Positions 15,518 to 25,040 of a stretch of DNA of 64,000 nucleotides are shown piece after piece. This DNA is from Sodalinema lacuna_A (GTDB taxonomy: Bacteria; Cyanobacteriota; Cyanobacteriia; Cyanobacteriales; Geitlerinemataceae). A program made the position numbers and the translations under genes. The stretch's first letter is position 1. Each line of letters begins with the position of its first letter. Below the pieces are notes generated by a model, which did not search any database, had not been told where the DNA came from, and saw nothing but the letters and a program-made list of their open reading frames with translations. The stretch is from the NCBI GenBank assembly GCA_900149785.2, contig FSSI02000003.1, positions 1 through 64,000 on the forward strand. The letters are read 5' to 3'.

Positions 15518-16321
15518 TTATTGAACAAACTGGACTCTTCCACCGTAGGCGCGATACATATTCTCTTGAGTGAGAACTTCAGAACGAGGGCCAGTCGCAA
15601 TGAGGTCTTGATTGAGTAAAATCAGATCGTCAAACTGATGGATGCTTTCACCGAGGTCGTGGTTGACGACGAGGACAATTTTACCGGAGTCGGCGAGTTC
15701 TCGGAAGATGTTAAAGAGAATCGTCTCAGTTTTGCGATCGACTCCGGTGAAGGGTTCATCAAAACAAAAAATTTCGGCTTCTTGGGCTAGGGAACGGGCC
15801 AGGAAAACTCGTTGTTGTTGTCCTCCCGAGAGTTCACCGATGGGACGATGGATAAACTCGCCCATTTTGACGCGATCGAGGGCGGCGGTGGCGATGCGGC
15901 GACTGGTGGGGGAGTAGCGTTGAAACCAGCCGGTTTTGCGGATGCGTCCCATCATCACCACATCCGAGACGGTGGCGGGAAAGGTCCAGTCAATTTGCGA
16001 TCGCTGGGGAACGTAGGCGACTCGCTTCAGTTGCTGGGTGAGGGGTTTTCCGGCGCTGTGAACCTGACCAGTTGTCGTGGGGATTAACCCTAACATGGCT
16101 TTGAGGAGGCTACTTTTCCCGGCGCCGTTGGGACCGATGATGGCGGTGAGTCTCCCCGGTTGGATGTCCAGGTTAATGTTTCGCAGGGCCTCAATCTCTC
16201 GATAGTGGACGTTGAGTTGTTTGACGGCGATGGCGGGGGAGGGGGTAATTTGGGCCACCTGGTTGGGTTGCTTTGAGTTCCAGGGTTGGGCTGGGATTAG
16301 GGAAAGGTGCTGCATGGTCAC
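15518..16321 (-). CDS. mntA: Mn/Zn ABC transporter ATP-binding protein, MntA-like
   Basis: A 267-residue ABC ATPase. Seen: Walker A GPNGAGKSSLLKAMLGL, Q-loop VPQRSQIDWTFPATV, typical of metal-type (ZnuC/MntA) ATPases, signature LSGGQQQRVFLARSL, Walker B IFCFDEPFTGVD and the H-loop VNHDLG. It drives the MntB permease from the cytoplasmic face. Start GTG 16321 or ATG 16315. It is transcribed away from mntC with about 120 AT-rich bases between, which must hold both promoters. Confidence 0.9.
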   Translation of the reverse strand: MTMQHLSLIPAQPWNSKQPNQVAQITPSPAIAVKQLNVHYREIEALRNINLDIQPGRLTAIIGPNGAGKSSLLKAMLGLIPTTTGQVHSAGKPLTQQLKRVAYVPQRSQIDWTFPATVSDVVMMGRIRKTGWFQRYSPTSRRIATAALDRVKMGEFIHRPIGELSGGQQQRVFLARSLAQEAEIFCFDEPFTGVDRKTETILFNIFRELADSGKIVLVVNHDLGESIHQFDDLILLNQDLIATGPRSEVLTQENMYRAYGGRVQFVQ

Positions 16322-16324
16322 TCA

Positions 16325-16441
16325 ATGGAGAAAGAATGGGGAAGAGGGGAGAGTCGGGCTGAAACAGGGGTCGCGCCGTTGGCTCGTCTCTATCAGTTTA
16401 TCCTAAAAATGAGATAAATATGATAAATATATGAAAGAAAT
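16325..16441. promoter_or_regulatory. divergent promoter region of mntA-mntB and mntC
   Basis: AT-rich spacer between the divergent transporter genes, with the run GAGATAAATATGATAAATAT at about 16411-16430 close to mntC. Such shared spacers are where metal-responsive control acts. I cannot identify a specific operator. Confidence 0.4.
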
Positions 16442-17416
16442 ATGAAAACCAGGTTGAACGGAGTTATGAAGCTAAAATCGTCTCTTGCAGGAGTTTTCGG
16501 CACGCTGGTGTTGGGGTTGGGGGCTTGTACGCCGAGGGTTCCGATGGGGGAGGAGGAGCGGCTTGGGGTGGTCTCGACGAGTACGATCATCGGCGATTGG
16601 GTTGAAGCGGTCGGGGGAGAGGCGATCGCCCATGAGGGAATTTTAGACCCCGGTGCCGATCCCCATATTTATGAGCCAGTCCCCCAAGACAATGTCGTTC
16701 TCGAACAGGCGGATGTGATTTTCTATAACGGTCATAACCTCGAACCGGGCTTAATTCGTATGATTGAAGCCATCGAGGGGGATGCGGTGACCGTGGCTTT
16801 GGGGGAAATTATCGAACCTCTCGATGTTGAGAGCGATGGGGCCATCGAACCCGATCCTCATGTTTGGGGAGATGTCAGCCATGCGATCGCCATGACCCAT
16901 CATATTCGCGATGTCCTAATCGACGCCTCTCCGGCTCACAGTGCCATTTTTACCCAGAATGCGGTTATGTTCACCGATGAACTCGAACAACTCGATACTT
17001 GGATTGAGGAGCAAATCGCCACAATTCCCCCAAATAACCGCAGACTGGTGACAACCCATGATGCCTTTCAGTATTATGCTAACGCTTATGGCCTAGAGGT
17101 GTTGGGAACCCTCATTGGGATGAGTACCGAAGAACAACCGAGCGCCCAAACCCTCAGCCAGCTTGTCGATGAAGTTCGAGAGAGTGGAGTTCCCGTCATT
17201 TTCGCCGAAACGACGATTAATCCTCAGTTGATTAACACCGTCGCCGAAGAAGCCGGGGTGGAGGTGGCCCAGACCAAACTTTATTCAGACTCCATTGGTG
17301 CGCCAGGACGGGAGGGAGACTCCTATATTGCGGCGATCGCCTCGAATACTTGTACGATTACAAATGCCCTCGGTGGACGCTGTACGCCCTTTGAACAAGG
17401 GCGTTCGGGGAATTGA
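16442..17416 (+). CDS. mntC: Mn-binding lipoprotein of ABC transporter, MntC-like
   Basis: A 324-residue cluster A-I (ZnuA/MntC) solute-binding protein. A signal peptide ends in the lipobox LGLGAC, so it is anchored to the membrane by a lipidated Cys. Metal ligands are readable as the His in DPHIYEP, the His in DPHVWGD, the Glu in IFAETTINP and the Asp in LYSDSIG. There is no His-rich loop as in ZnuA, which supports Mn over Zn. Two Cys near the end (NTCTITNALGGRC) could form the disulfide-type feature of cyanobacterial MntC. It delivers metal to MntB. Confidence 0.9.
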   Translation: MKTRLNGVMKLKSSLAGVFGTLVLGLGACTPRVPMGEEERLGVVSTSTIIGDWVEAVGGEAIAHEGILDPGADPHIYEPVPQDNVVLEQADVIFYNGHNLEPGLIRMIEAIEGDAVTVALGEIIEPLDVESDGAIEPDPHVWGDVSHAIAMTHHIRDVLIDASPAHSAIFTQNAVMFTDELEQLDTWIEEQIATIPPNNRRLVTTHDAFQYYANAYGLEVLGTLIGMSTEEQPSAQTLSQLVDEVRESGVPVIFAETTINPQLINTVAEEAGVEVAQTKLYSDSIGAPGREGDSYIAAIASNTCTITNALGGRCTPFEQGRSGN

Positions 17417-17544
17417 CCCGCCAATCGCTCCTCAAATTAGTCGTTAGAATGAGGGCGACCCGGCGATCGCCCTTCCCAGGTTTGGCGTCTCAAGTCTAGG
17501 TTGGGGGACGTTCTGGTGATTCATTTAACCCCAAGGAGCTAACA

Positions 17545-17781
17545 ATGACAGATCGCGATGAATTTCTCTTTCCTCGTAATCGCTATTACGGTGACTTTAA
17601 GCCGGAAAACGTGGTGTTTAACGCCAATTTACAAGAATTTGCTCAGCGGGTAAATTACATCTGTAACCTGGAGACGAGTGGCAAATTGCCCCCCGATGAA
17701 GCCTACGAGGCGATTAAGGATCTTTGGAAACAGCTAAAAGCCTCGAAAAGAGAGTTGAATATTGGTGATAAATCGTCTTAA
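17545..17781 (+). CDS. DUF7219-like small cyanobacterial protein
   Basis: A soluble 78-residue protein, MTDRDEFLFPRNRYYGDFKP followed by a helical NLQEFAQRVNYICNLETSGK and LPPDEAYEAIKDLWKQLK. This is a conserved small protein found across cyanobacteria; I recall it under DUF7219. A good Shine-Dalgarno (AAGGAG) precedes the ATG. Function unknown. Confidence 0.75.
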   Translation: MTDRDEFLFPRNRYYGDFKPENVVFNANLQEFAQRVNYICNLETSGKLPPDEAYEAIKDLWKQLKASKRELNIGDKSS

Positions 17782-17917
17782 GCGGTGACGCAATCTCCTC
17801 GCAGACCCTGTCAGGGGTTCAAGATTCTCGGTGGTCTCTGCGAGGTGACTCTGACAGCCTCCCTTGGGCAAATTCGTTAAAATAGTAGGATATGCCTCAC
17901 ACGAACTGTCAGCACTA

Positions 17918-19276
17918 ATGTTTATCAATGCCAGTCATTTGTTGCAGAGGAATCCCCGGTGCAATTACCACGGTATTACGATTACCGATGTGGACAGAGA
18001 TGGTTGCTTTGAAATCGTAGTGGCTGGCTGGGGAAGTCCAAATCGGGTGCTGAAATGGGATGGCCAAACCCTGGTTGATCTCGAGTCTGAGGCGATCGCC
18101 GATGGCCAGCGGCAAACGTTGGGACTCATCGCCGGGGATCTCAATGGGGATGGCTGGGAAGAACTCTATTGTCTCAATAGCGATCGCGATGCCGATCAAC
18201 TACTAAGCTGGCAGGGACAGCGATGGGTGGATCTGTTCCAACAAACGAGTCTACGGCCGACCGGTGGGCGGTCTGCGGTCTGCGTCGATCGTCTCGGCCA
18301 GGGAGACTATGGCTTTTTCATTGCCGATTCGACGGGGTCAATTCACTTTTATGAACTGCGGGGCGATCGCCTCGAAGATATTGCGGCGGAGATTGGCTTA
18401 AAGCGGATTGCAGGGATTCGCGGCGTGGTCGCCTTACCCCTGGTGAGTAAGGGGATGGATATCTTTGCCGCCAACGAAAATGGGGCCAATTGCCTATTTC
18501 GCCATCACCCCGATGGAACCTATGAAGACATGGCGGCCGAAGCCGGCCTACAAGATGTCCATGAACAGGGTCGCGGCGTGGCGGTTCTCGATGCTGATGG
18601 CGATGGGAAGTTTGATGTAGTCTATGGCAATTGGGAAGGGAGTCATCGTCTATTTTTACAGGGGGCCAGGGGACATTTTCGTAATGTTGCCCCCCGGGAA
18701 ATGGCGCGACCGTCACGGGTACGGACGGTGATTGCGGCGGATTTTGATAATGATGGGATTGAGGAGATTTTCTTTAATAGTCTCGGGGAACCCAATCGCC
18801 TGTTTGGATTGCGGGATGGGGCCTGGCGACAATTGGACATTGGCGATGCTTGGGAACCCGATGGCTTGGGAACGGGGGCTGCGGTGGGAGATTTTGATGG
18901 GGATGGCCAGTTAGAGTTACTTCTGTCTCATGGGGAGTCGGCAGGGCAAACGTTGAGTTTATATCGTCCCCAGGGGAGCGATCGCGCCTGGTTACGAGTG
19001 GCCCCCCTCACCCGTCATGGTGCGCCGGCCCGAGGGGCAATCTGTCGCCTCACGGTGGCCGGAAATCATCAAGTTCGTGTCATTGATGCCGGGAGTGGCT
19101 ATCTCTGTCAGATGGAACCGGTGGCCCATTTTGGGTTGGGAAGCCATCGCCGTATTGATCGACTTCAGGTGTTCTGGCCCGATGGCGCAACGGTGACGTT
19201 AATCTCGCCGATGGTCAATCAGGTGATTCGGGTTCCCTATCCCGGTTCCAATAAACCCCCCAATGGCTTCTCCTGA
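17918..19276 (+). CDS. FG-GAP/VCBS repeat protein with ASPIC/UnbV C-terminus
   Basis: About 452 residues from ATG 17918 (MFINASHLLQ). It contains repeated beta-propeller blades with calcium-like DxDxDG loops: DVDRDGCFEI, DLNGDGWEEL, DADGDGKFDV, DFDNDGIEEI and DFDGDGQLEL. The end (GSGYLCQMEPVAHFGLGSHRRID, VFWPDG) is an ASPIC/UnbV domain, as in CRTAC-like proteins. No signal peptide is evident, which is unusual for this extracellular-type fold. Probable role: a calcium-binding propeller in adhesion or protein interaction. The next gene begins 82 bases after its stop. Confidence 0.8.
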   Translation: MFINASHLLQRNPRCNYHGITITDVDRDGCFEIVVAGWGSPNRVLKWDGQTLVDLESEAIADGQRQTLGLIAGDLNGDGWEELYCLNSDRDADQLLSWQGQRWVDLFQQTSLRPTGGRSAVCVDRLGQGDYGFFIADSTGSIHFYELRGDRLEDIAAEIGLKRIAGIRGVVALPLVSKGMDIFAANENGANCLFRHHPDGTYEDMAAEAGLQDVHEQGRGVAVLDADGDGKFDVVYGNWEGSHRLFLQGARGHFRNVAPREMARPSRVRTVIAADFDNDGIEEIFFNSLGEPNRLFGLRDGAWRQLDIGDAWEPDGLGTGAAVGDFDGDGQLELLLSHGESAGQTLSLYRPQGSDRAWLRVAPLTRHGAPARGAICRLTVAGNHQVRVIDAGSGYLCQMEPVAHFGLGSHRRIDRLQVFWPDGATVTLISPMVNQVIRVPYPGSNKPPNGFS

Positions 19277-19357
19277 ATGGTGCTGTCAACTATACTGATT
19301 CTGCGAGAATCCGTTATCCTTGAGGTGGGACGACGGCTTGAGGATATACCCAACCCC

Positions 19358-19912
19358 ATGACGCAACAGGATTTACATGAACTGGCTCGTAAGGGCGATT
19401 CCAAGGCGATTTCAGCCCTGTTAAATCAGCAACTGAAATCCTGGGGAGTGCGATCGAAGGTGGTCACGAAGCAGCGTTGTCTGCATGTGATTTTAGAGGC
19501 GGATGATAACGTACCTGATCGCCCAAGTTGTTTGGAGATAGTACGGGTGAAGGTGGTCAACTGGGAAGTCGAAGGTGTTGATCGGGTTCGGGTTTATGGT
19601 CGCAAAACCGGCAATTCGGCCGCAGCTTGGCAACAAGAGTTCGCGGTGGCGGTGGGAGGCTATTCCAATCTACTCTTTTCCCAATCTCAAGGTGCAACAG
19701 GTTCTCCAGATCATGAGGGGGGGTCTGAGGAGGGTTCGGCGGCTAAGTCATCCTCCTCGACGTCTCATTCGCCGTCTCAGATGGGACCCGTCTTAAAGGG
19801 GATTCTCTTAATTGTGGTGGTTTTGCTTGCGGTTGGTGCCTATTTTCTCTTGCAACAATCCCAATCAGATGAGTCAGACACCACACAAGAACAATTAATC
19901 ATTAAGTCTTAA
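19358..19912 (+). CDS. conserved protein with a C-terminal membrane anchor
   Basis: From ATG 19358 (MTQQDLHELARKGDSKAISA) about 184 residues. The N-terminal 90 residues form a compact alpha/beta domain with LARKGDSKAISALLNQQLK, seen in several cyanobacterial proteins. A Ser/Gly/Glu-rich linker (about 105-140) and one membrane helix follow (GILLIVVVLLAVGAYFLLQ), with a short acidic tail. It is probably a tail-anchored membrane protein. Function unknown. Starts further upstream are open but lack family support. Confidence 0.65.
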   Translation: MTQQDLHELARKGDSKAISALLNQQLKSWGVRSKVVTKQRCLHVILEADDNVPDRPSCLEIVRVKVVNWEVEGVDRVRVYGRKTGNSAAAWQQEFAVAVGGYSNLLFSQSQGATGSPDHEGGSEEGSAAKSSSSTSHSPSQMGPVLKGILLIVVVLLAVGAYFLLQQSQSDESDTTQEQLIIKS

Positions 19913-19936
19913 TCTTAAGAATTACCCAAAAATCCC

Positions 19937-20050
19937 TCTTGCCTCTTGCCTCTTGCCATCCCCTCTTGCCTCTTTCCTTCTGTTCCCTGTTCCCTGTTCC
20001 CTGTTCCCTGTTCCCTGTTCCCTGTTCCCTGTTCCCTTCTTTTGCCTTTT
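19937..20050. repeat. TTGCCTC and TGTTCCC heptamer repeats
   Basis: Three to four TTGCCTC-like units (19940-19978) are followed by eight perfect TGTTCCC units (19981-20036) and a degenerate tail. It fills the gap between two converging genes. Confidence 0.95.
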
Positions 20051-20055
20051 GCCTT

Positions 20056-21471
20056 CTACCGATCAACAACACTCAAAAATTCGCCGGTTGTATCCCGACA
20101 TCCCGTTAATACTCCTCCAGCGGCGAGAATTTCTTTTAAGTGAATTAAGGTCGTCTCGGTGATGCATTCGCCGGGAATGAGGATAGGAATCCCTGGAGGA
20201 TAAGGACAAATGAGTTCGCCACAAATTTGTCCGATGGCATTATGAAAAGACACCATTTTTTTAGGTGCAAAATGGGCTTGGCGGGGGGGGATTATTGCCG
20301 GAGGGATCGGTGATAAATATCGAATTGAGAGAGGGTTAGGAATGGGGGCTGATTGGGCCAGTTGGCTGATGGCGTTGAGGAGACGATCGCCGTCGGGGGG
20401 GCGATCGCCGATGGTGAGGGCGAAGGTGAGATGATGGAGTTGCGGAAGTTCACAAATCACGCCAAAGTGTTCAGTGAGTTGTTCGTCAGCCCCATAGCCG
20501 GTGAGTTGGCCGATACGCAGCGTGAGACGACTCGGATCGTCGGCGTGGGGGGATAGGGCAACGCTGGGGAGTTGGCTAAGGTGCGATCGCAGCCGTTGGG
20601 CCATCTCGACACAATTTTGCAACTGTTGATAGCCCTCGGTGGCGATTTGTTGGCGGGCCATATCCAGACTCGCCAAAATCAGGGAGTTGGGACTGGTAGA
20701 CTGAACCAGGGGTAAGGCGGCTTGAATGCGATCGGGGGAGATGCGATCGCCCTGATAATGTAACATCGCCCCCTGAGATAAAGCCGTCAAACTCTTATGA
20801 GTCGATTGAACTACGAGATCCGCCTCTCCCTGCAAGGCGGACGCCGGAAATTGAGGGTGAAACCCCAAATGGGCGCCATGGGCTTCGTCAACGATGAGGG
20901 GAATCCCATGACGATGACAACAGGCGGCAAGTTCAGCAATATCGCTACAAATGCCGTGATAGGTGGGAGAAACCACCAAAACAGCTTTGATGTCGGAATG
21001 TTGTTTTAAGGCGGCTTCTAGCGCCTCTGGAGTCACCCTCAGCACCATATCCCATTGGGGGTCATAATCTGGCTGAATAAACACGGGTTCGGCGGCGGCT
21101 AAAATGAGGCCGGCGATCGCACATTGATGGCTATTTCGGGCCAGCAGTACTTTATCCCCTGGATTGCAGGTGGCTAGTATCGCGGCGATCACGCCAGCGG
21201 TAGAACCATTGGTTAAAAACCAGGTTTGCTTAGCCCCAAACGCCGCTGCTGCTAACTGTTGAGCGGCTTTAATCGGGCCTTGAGGTTGAAACAGGTTATC
21301 GAGTCGAGGAAGTTCGGGTAAATCCCCTTCAAACATCTCAAGTCCCAGCCAATTTTTTAAGGGATTAGCAATTCCCTGTCCCCGTTTATGTCCAGGAAAG
21401 TAAAAGGGAGTTTGAGACGAGTTGGCTTCAGCTTTAAGAGCGTCTAAAAATGGGGTTTTAGACTGTAACAT
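20056..21471 (-). CDS. Orn/Lys/Arg decarboxylase-family PLP enzyme
   Basis: About 472 residues from ATG 21471 (MLQSKTPFLDALKAE). Fold-type I PLP enzyme of the Orn/Lys/Arg decarboxylase family: FYFPGHKRGQG opening, TWFLTNGSTAGVIAA, SPTYHGICSDI, IVDEAHGAHLGFHP with the PLP-binding Asp and His, and the Schiff-base Lys in STHKSLTALSQGAM. It is of the shorter type without a wing domain. It would make polyamine precursors (agmatine, putrescine or cadaverine); the substrate cannot be read. The upstream in-frame extension to 21573 is less likely. Confidence 0.85.
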   Translation of the reverse strand: MLQSKTPFLDALKAEANSSQTPFYFPGHKRGQGIANPLKNWLGLEMFEGDLPELPRLDNLFQPQGPIKAAQQLAAAAFGAKQTWFLTNGSTAGVIAAILATCNPGDKVLLARNSHQCAIAGLILAAAEPVFIQPDYDPQWDMVLRVTPEALEAALKQHSDIKAVLVVSPTYHGICSDIAELAACCHRHGIPLIVDEAHGAHLGFHPQFPASALQGEADLVVQSTHKSLTALSQGAMLHYQGDRISPDRIQAALPLVQSTSPNSLILASLDMARQQIATEGYQQLQNCVEMAQRLRSHLSQLPSVALSPHADDPSRLTLRIGQLTGYGADEQLTEHFGVICELPQLHHLTFALTIGDRPPDGDRLLNAISQLAQSAPIPNPLSIRYLSPIPPAIIPPRQAHFAPKKMVSFHNAIGQICGELICPYPPGIPILIPGECITETTLIHLKEILAAGGVLTGCRDTTGEFLSVVDR

Positions 21472-21489
21472 TTGCGAGGGATTGTGAGA

Positions 21490-21756
21490 TGAGTTTAATG
21501 ATTGTTGCCGGAACAAGAGGGAGCGCCACTTGCGGTACGCCCCTACGTCCTTCCCCTCTTGGGAGGGGTACACAAAGGGCGGGGTGGGTTATCCGGTGTC
21601 CCGGTGTTCCCTTCTCTTGCCTATTGCCTATTGCCATCCCCTCCTGGGAGGGGTTAGGGGTGGGTTATGCCTATTGCCTCTTGCCAGGAAAGGGCGACCA
21701 TAAAGGTACGCCCCTACGTTGTTTCTATTCCCTGTTCCCTGTTCCCTGTTCCCTTC
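21490..21756. repeat. mosaic of dispersed intergenic repeats
   Basis: The gap between two minus-strand genes is built from repeats also seen elsewhere: CCCCTCTTGGGAGGGG, TTAGGGGTGGGTTATGCC (as at 15470-15500), TTGCCTA/TTGCCTC units, GTACGCCCCTACG and four TTCCCTG heptamers (about 21726-21753). No gene seen. Confidence 0.85.
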
Positions 21757-21762
21757 TTTTGC

Positions 21763-23268
21763 CTATTCCCGTCTTTGAAACAACCGTTTCCAGAGTCGAA
21801 TAACCCAAGTTTCAAGTTTTAACAAGAGAGTATCGAGCCAATGTAGGATCACTTCCAAGGGATGACGGACATAGTGAGCATCATTGACATAGGCTTCAAT
21901 CCACTCAGGTTTAAACTCGGGTCGCCATTCATCCTGGGAGTAGCCGGCGACAGTCTCCATCTCCCCAGATGTCACCGAGGTTGAGGGGGTCATGGCCTGA
22001 TGGGAAGGCTGAACAACTTGCGGCTTGCCAGATTTGGGGACTTGAGGATAGGCGAGATCTCCTGGAGGGTTCGGGTTGATGGCAGTTGTCGGAAACTCAC
22101 CGAAGGGGTTGGTGAGGCTGACGGCTTCCGGGAGAGGAATGGCGGCGGTGGCGGCGGCGATGATGCCAAAGGGGTATTGGGCCGCGAGTTCTGGGGTATC
22201 CCAGGGATCGGGGAGGGTCCGATCGCCCCGGTTGGGGTTAGCCTGTAACGTGCGGCGTTGCTTGGGGTGGCGGGGACTGTCGAGGTTTAAGAAGTAGGCG
22301 ATCGCCCCTTCGATGAGGTCTTGAATGCGGTGGTAGAATCGGGCGTTATTCGATGTATTGGAGGTGACAGCGACTCGGTTTGAGTGGCGTTTCATGGCCC
22401 CACCACCGGCGGTCAGTTGGGGCGAGTTATCTCCTGTTAAGGACTCGGCAGACGCTGAAGCGGTTGCGGGGTTCAGGCCGGTGTCGGCCTCGTTGTCGTT
22501 GTTGTTGTCGCCAAAGAAATAGGCGATCGCCGCTTGTACCAGCAGACCAACTTTAACCCAAACGGGTTCAGGTTCCTCGACGATGGGGAGGAGATACTCG
22601 TTTTCGAGATAGGCGATGTGGCGATCGATGAGGGCCACGGCTTGAGGCGACAAGGCCGAGGGTTGGCCCTCCCGTGGGGAATCGGGCCGAGGTTTGGGGA
22701 CTGGCTGCACGAGGTCTGTTTCCTGAAACAAGTTCAGGGATAAAGCCAGGGGACTGCGTTGCACCCAACGCATCGCTCGATGAAAGACTCGCACCGGATA
22801 GGGTTTCGGGGCGGGACGAACGGCTTTGAGGGTTTGATGCCAATAGCCGGCGACGGCTTGAAGAAGCTGCTGATCGAGATAGTCGTGTTGTTCCCGAGTG
22901 AGGAGATCGAGAACCTGATTGTCAGGGGTGATCAGCACCAAATGTCCATCAGAACAGGAACTAGCTAGGGCTTGAATGGGGTGTTGGGAGGTGAGGTTGA
23001 GGCGGGCGACGTCTTCGAGGATCTCCTGAATGGGACCATCGGCTGGAGGGAGAGGGGTTTGCTGACGCTGGCCGCCTCGTACTTGGCGATCGAGACGACG
23101 GGCGGTCTGAAATAGGGCGTAAACAGGATAGAGAACTGCTTGAACCGCCGTTGTCGCCGCAAAGCGAACATGACGGGCGGCTTTGGCGGTGGCGTTGCCC
23201 AACCGTAGCGACTGTTCGGCAACAAAGTTAAAAAACCGGCTTTGATAACGACCTGTGTATGTAGACAA
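21763..23268 (-). CDS. conserved cyanobacterial protein, unknown function
   Basis: A protein of 501 residues. Start region YQSRFFNFVAEQSLRLGNAT and AVQAVLYPVYALFQTARRLD; middle with QALASSCSDGHLVLITPDNQ; long Pro/Gln-rich linkers; final WIEAYVNDAHYVRHPLEVIL and WLDTLLLKLETWVIRLWKRL. No signal peptide and no clear membrane span, though amphipathic helices suggest membrane association. I recognise it only as a protein conserved in cyanobacteria. It is preceded by a repeat-free upstream region and followed by the repeat mosaic. Confidence 0.6.
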   Translation of the reverse strand: MSTYTGRYQSRFFNFVAEQSLRLGNATAKAARHVRFAATTAVQAVLYPVYALFQTARRLDRQVRGGQRQQTPLPPADGPIQEILEDVARLNLTSQHPIQALASSCSDGHLVLITPDNQVLDLLTREQHDYLDQQLLQAVAGYWHQTLKAVRPAPKPYPVRVFHRAMRWVQRSPLALSLNLFQETDLVQPVPKPRPDSPREGQPSALSPQAVALIDRHIAYLENEYLLPIVEEPEPVWVKVGLLVQAAIAYFFGDNNNDNEADTGLNPATASASAESLTGDNSPQLTAGGGAMKRHSNRVAVTSNTSNNARFYHRIQDLIEGAIAYFLNLDSPRHPKQRRTLQANPNRGDRTLPDPWDTPELAAQYPFGIIAAATAAIPLPEAVSLTNPFGEFPTTAINPNPPGDLAYPQVPKSGKPQVVQPSHQAMTPSTSVTSGEMETVAGYSQDEWRPEFKPEWIEAYVNDAHYVRHPLEVILHWLDTLLLKLETWVIRLWKRLFQRRE

Positions 23269-23432
23269 CGTACTTCCGCCCCATCTGGTTATCTCCGTTG
23301 CTCTGATTGTACCCCAGATGGCCGCCGGGACTTTCGCTTATTGTTCGGGTTATGTTAACGAACGCCTACGGGAGACTTGCTTCTCTTGCTTGATTGCTCT
23401 ATAGTTTAGGAACCTAAAAACAGGGGTCAGTG

Positions 23433-24695
23433 ATGAATATCTCTACATCAACATCAGACCTAACGCTATTTGGACTTCCGCCGGAACGAGGACGTTGGTT
23501 TCTACTTCCGTTGGGAATGCTGGTCTTACTTTGTTTGGGAACTGTCTATTCTTGGAGTATTTTTAGAAAACCGCTTGAGGCGGAGTTGAGCTTAACGGCA
23601 ACTGAAAGCTTGTTACCCTATATGATTGCGCTGCTATGCTACGCAATCACCATGCCCATTGCGGGGTTTTATATTACTCGCATGGGAACCCGTTTAATGA
23701 CGGCGATTGGAGGCTTAATTGTGGGGCTAGGCTATATCCTCTCCAGTTTTGCCAATAGTATTGGCGTGATCGTGATCGGCTATGGTGTGATTGCTGGAAT
23801 TGGTGTGGGCATTACCTATGGCGTGCCGATGGCGGTGTCAGCTCGATGGTTTCCGGATAAGAAAGGGTTGGCCGTGGGCTTAACGATTGTGGGTTTTGGT
23901 TTATCTCCGTTTTTCACGGCTCCTTTGGCTAAGTTTTTGATTGATCGCTATCAAGTTCGACCGGCTCTACTTATTTTGGGGGTTTTGTTTACGGTCATTA
24001 TTTTGGCAATTTCAACCACTATGAAATTGCCCCCATCTTGTTGGGTTCCAGTGCAAAAAAATAGCAATAGAGCGTCTATGATTGCGCCTGTTAGCTATCC
24101 CGATAAGATGCTCAAAAGCCCATCTTTTTATGGTCTCTGGATTTGTTATACCATTGGAACCTTTGTGGGGCTAAGTGCGATTGGGATTTCGAGTCCTGTT
24201 GGGGAAGAAATCATTGCGATTGATCCGGGACTGGCCGCAACAAGTGTCTCGATTTTCGCTTTATTTAATGGGGCGAGTCGCCCCCTGTTTGGCTGGCTGT
24301 GCGATCGCCTGCAACCCCGTTATGTGGCGATCGCCTCCTATACCCTGATTCTCATTGCCTGTATTTTGATGGTAAATGCCCAAGAGGGACAAGTGGCCAC
24401 CTATATCGTTGCCTTTTGCCTGTTTTGGTTCTCCCTGGGAGGATGGTTAGCCCTCGCCCCCACGGCGACGCTACGGTTGTTTAATCCTGACGATTACGCC
24501 CAAAATTACGGGATTGTCTTCACCGCTTATGGGGTAGGGGCCTTGTTGGGAACTCTGGTGGCGGGACAATTGCGAGATTGGTTAGGCAGTTATGTCTATG
24601 CGTTTTATCCGATGGGAGGATTAGCCATTGTGGGAATTATCCTGGCCACGGTGATGTTGAAACGCGATCGCCCCAAAGATATCGTGTCTGAGTGA
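23433..24695 (+). CDS. MFS transporter, oxalate/formate antiporter-like
   Basis: About 420 residues with 12 membrane segments in two halves. Seen: RGRWFLLPLGMLVLLCLGTV, YSWSIFRKPLE (typical of the OFA family), GFYITRMGTRLMTAIGG matching the MFS loop between helices 2 and 3, GIGVGITYGVPMAV, and in the second half SRPLFGWLCDRL. It likely exchanges a small organic anion across the plasma membrane; substrate unknown. ATG 23433 follows AGGGG and is preferred over GTG 23430. Confidence 0.83.
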   Translation: MNISTSTSDLTLFGLPPERGRWFLLPLGMLVLLCLGTVYSWSIFRKPLEAELSLTATESLLPYMIALLCYAITMPIAGFYITRMGTRLMTAIGGLIVGLGYILSSFANSIGVIVIGYGVIAGIGVGITYGVPMAVSARWFPDKKGLAVGLTIVGFGLSPFFTAPLAKFLIDRYQVRPALLILGVLFTVIILAISTTMKLPPSCWVPVQKNSNRASMIAPVSYPDKMLKSPSFYGLWICYTIGTFVGLSAIGISSPVGEEIIAIDPGLAATSVSIFALFNGASRPLFGWLCDRLQPRYVAIASYTLILIACILMVNAQEGQVATYIVAFCLFWFSLGGWLALAPTATLRLFNPDDYAQNYGIVFTAYGVGALLGTLVAGQLRDWLGSYVYAFYPMGGLAIVGIILATVMLKRDRPKDIVSE

Positions 24696-24830
24696 CACCA
24701 GCCCCAAGATGGCCCCTACCAAATCGAGGCCATGGTTAAGCTGAAACCCGGGCAATTCAGGATCTCCACTCACCTGTACTGGGTTTTCCAGACATTGAGG
24801 CCGCTGTTGGGGGCTATATCGCAATTAAAA

Positions 24831-24903
<73 letters not shown>

Positions 24904-25040
24904 TAACCGCACTCAAAAAACACTCGTTTTTTTCAGTGCTTAAACATCTTAACAGACCTATTTAGAGAACGCAACCCCTTGGGCGAAAAAAAATCGGTGG
25001 AGTCTATCGGCCCGGCGATCGCCCCACCGACCCCCGGACA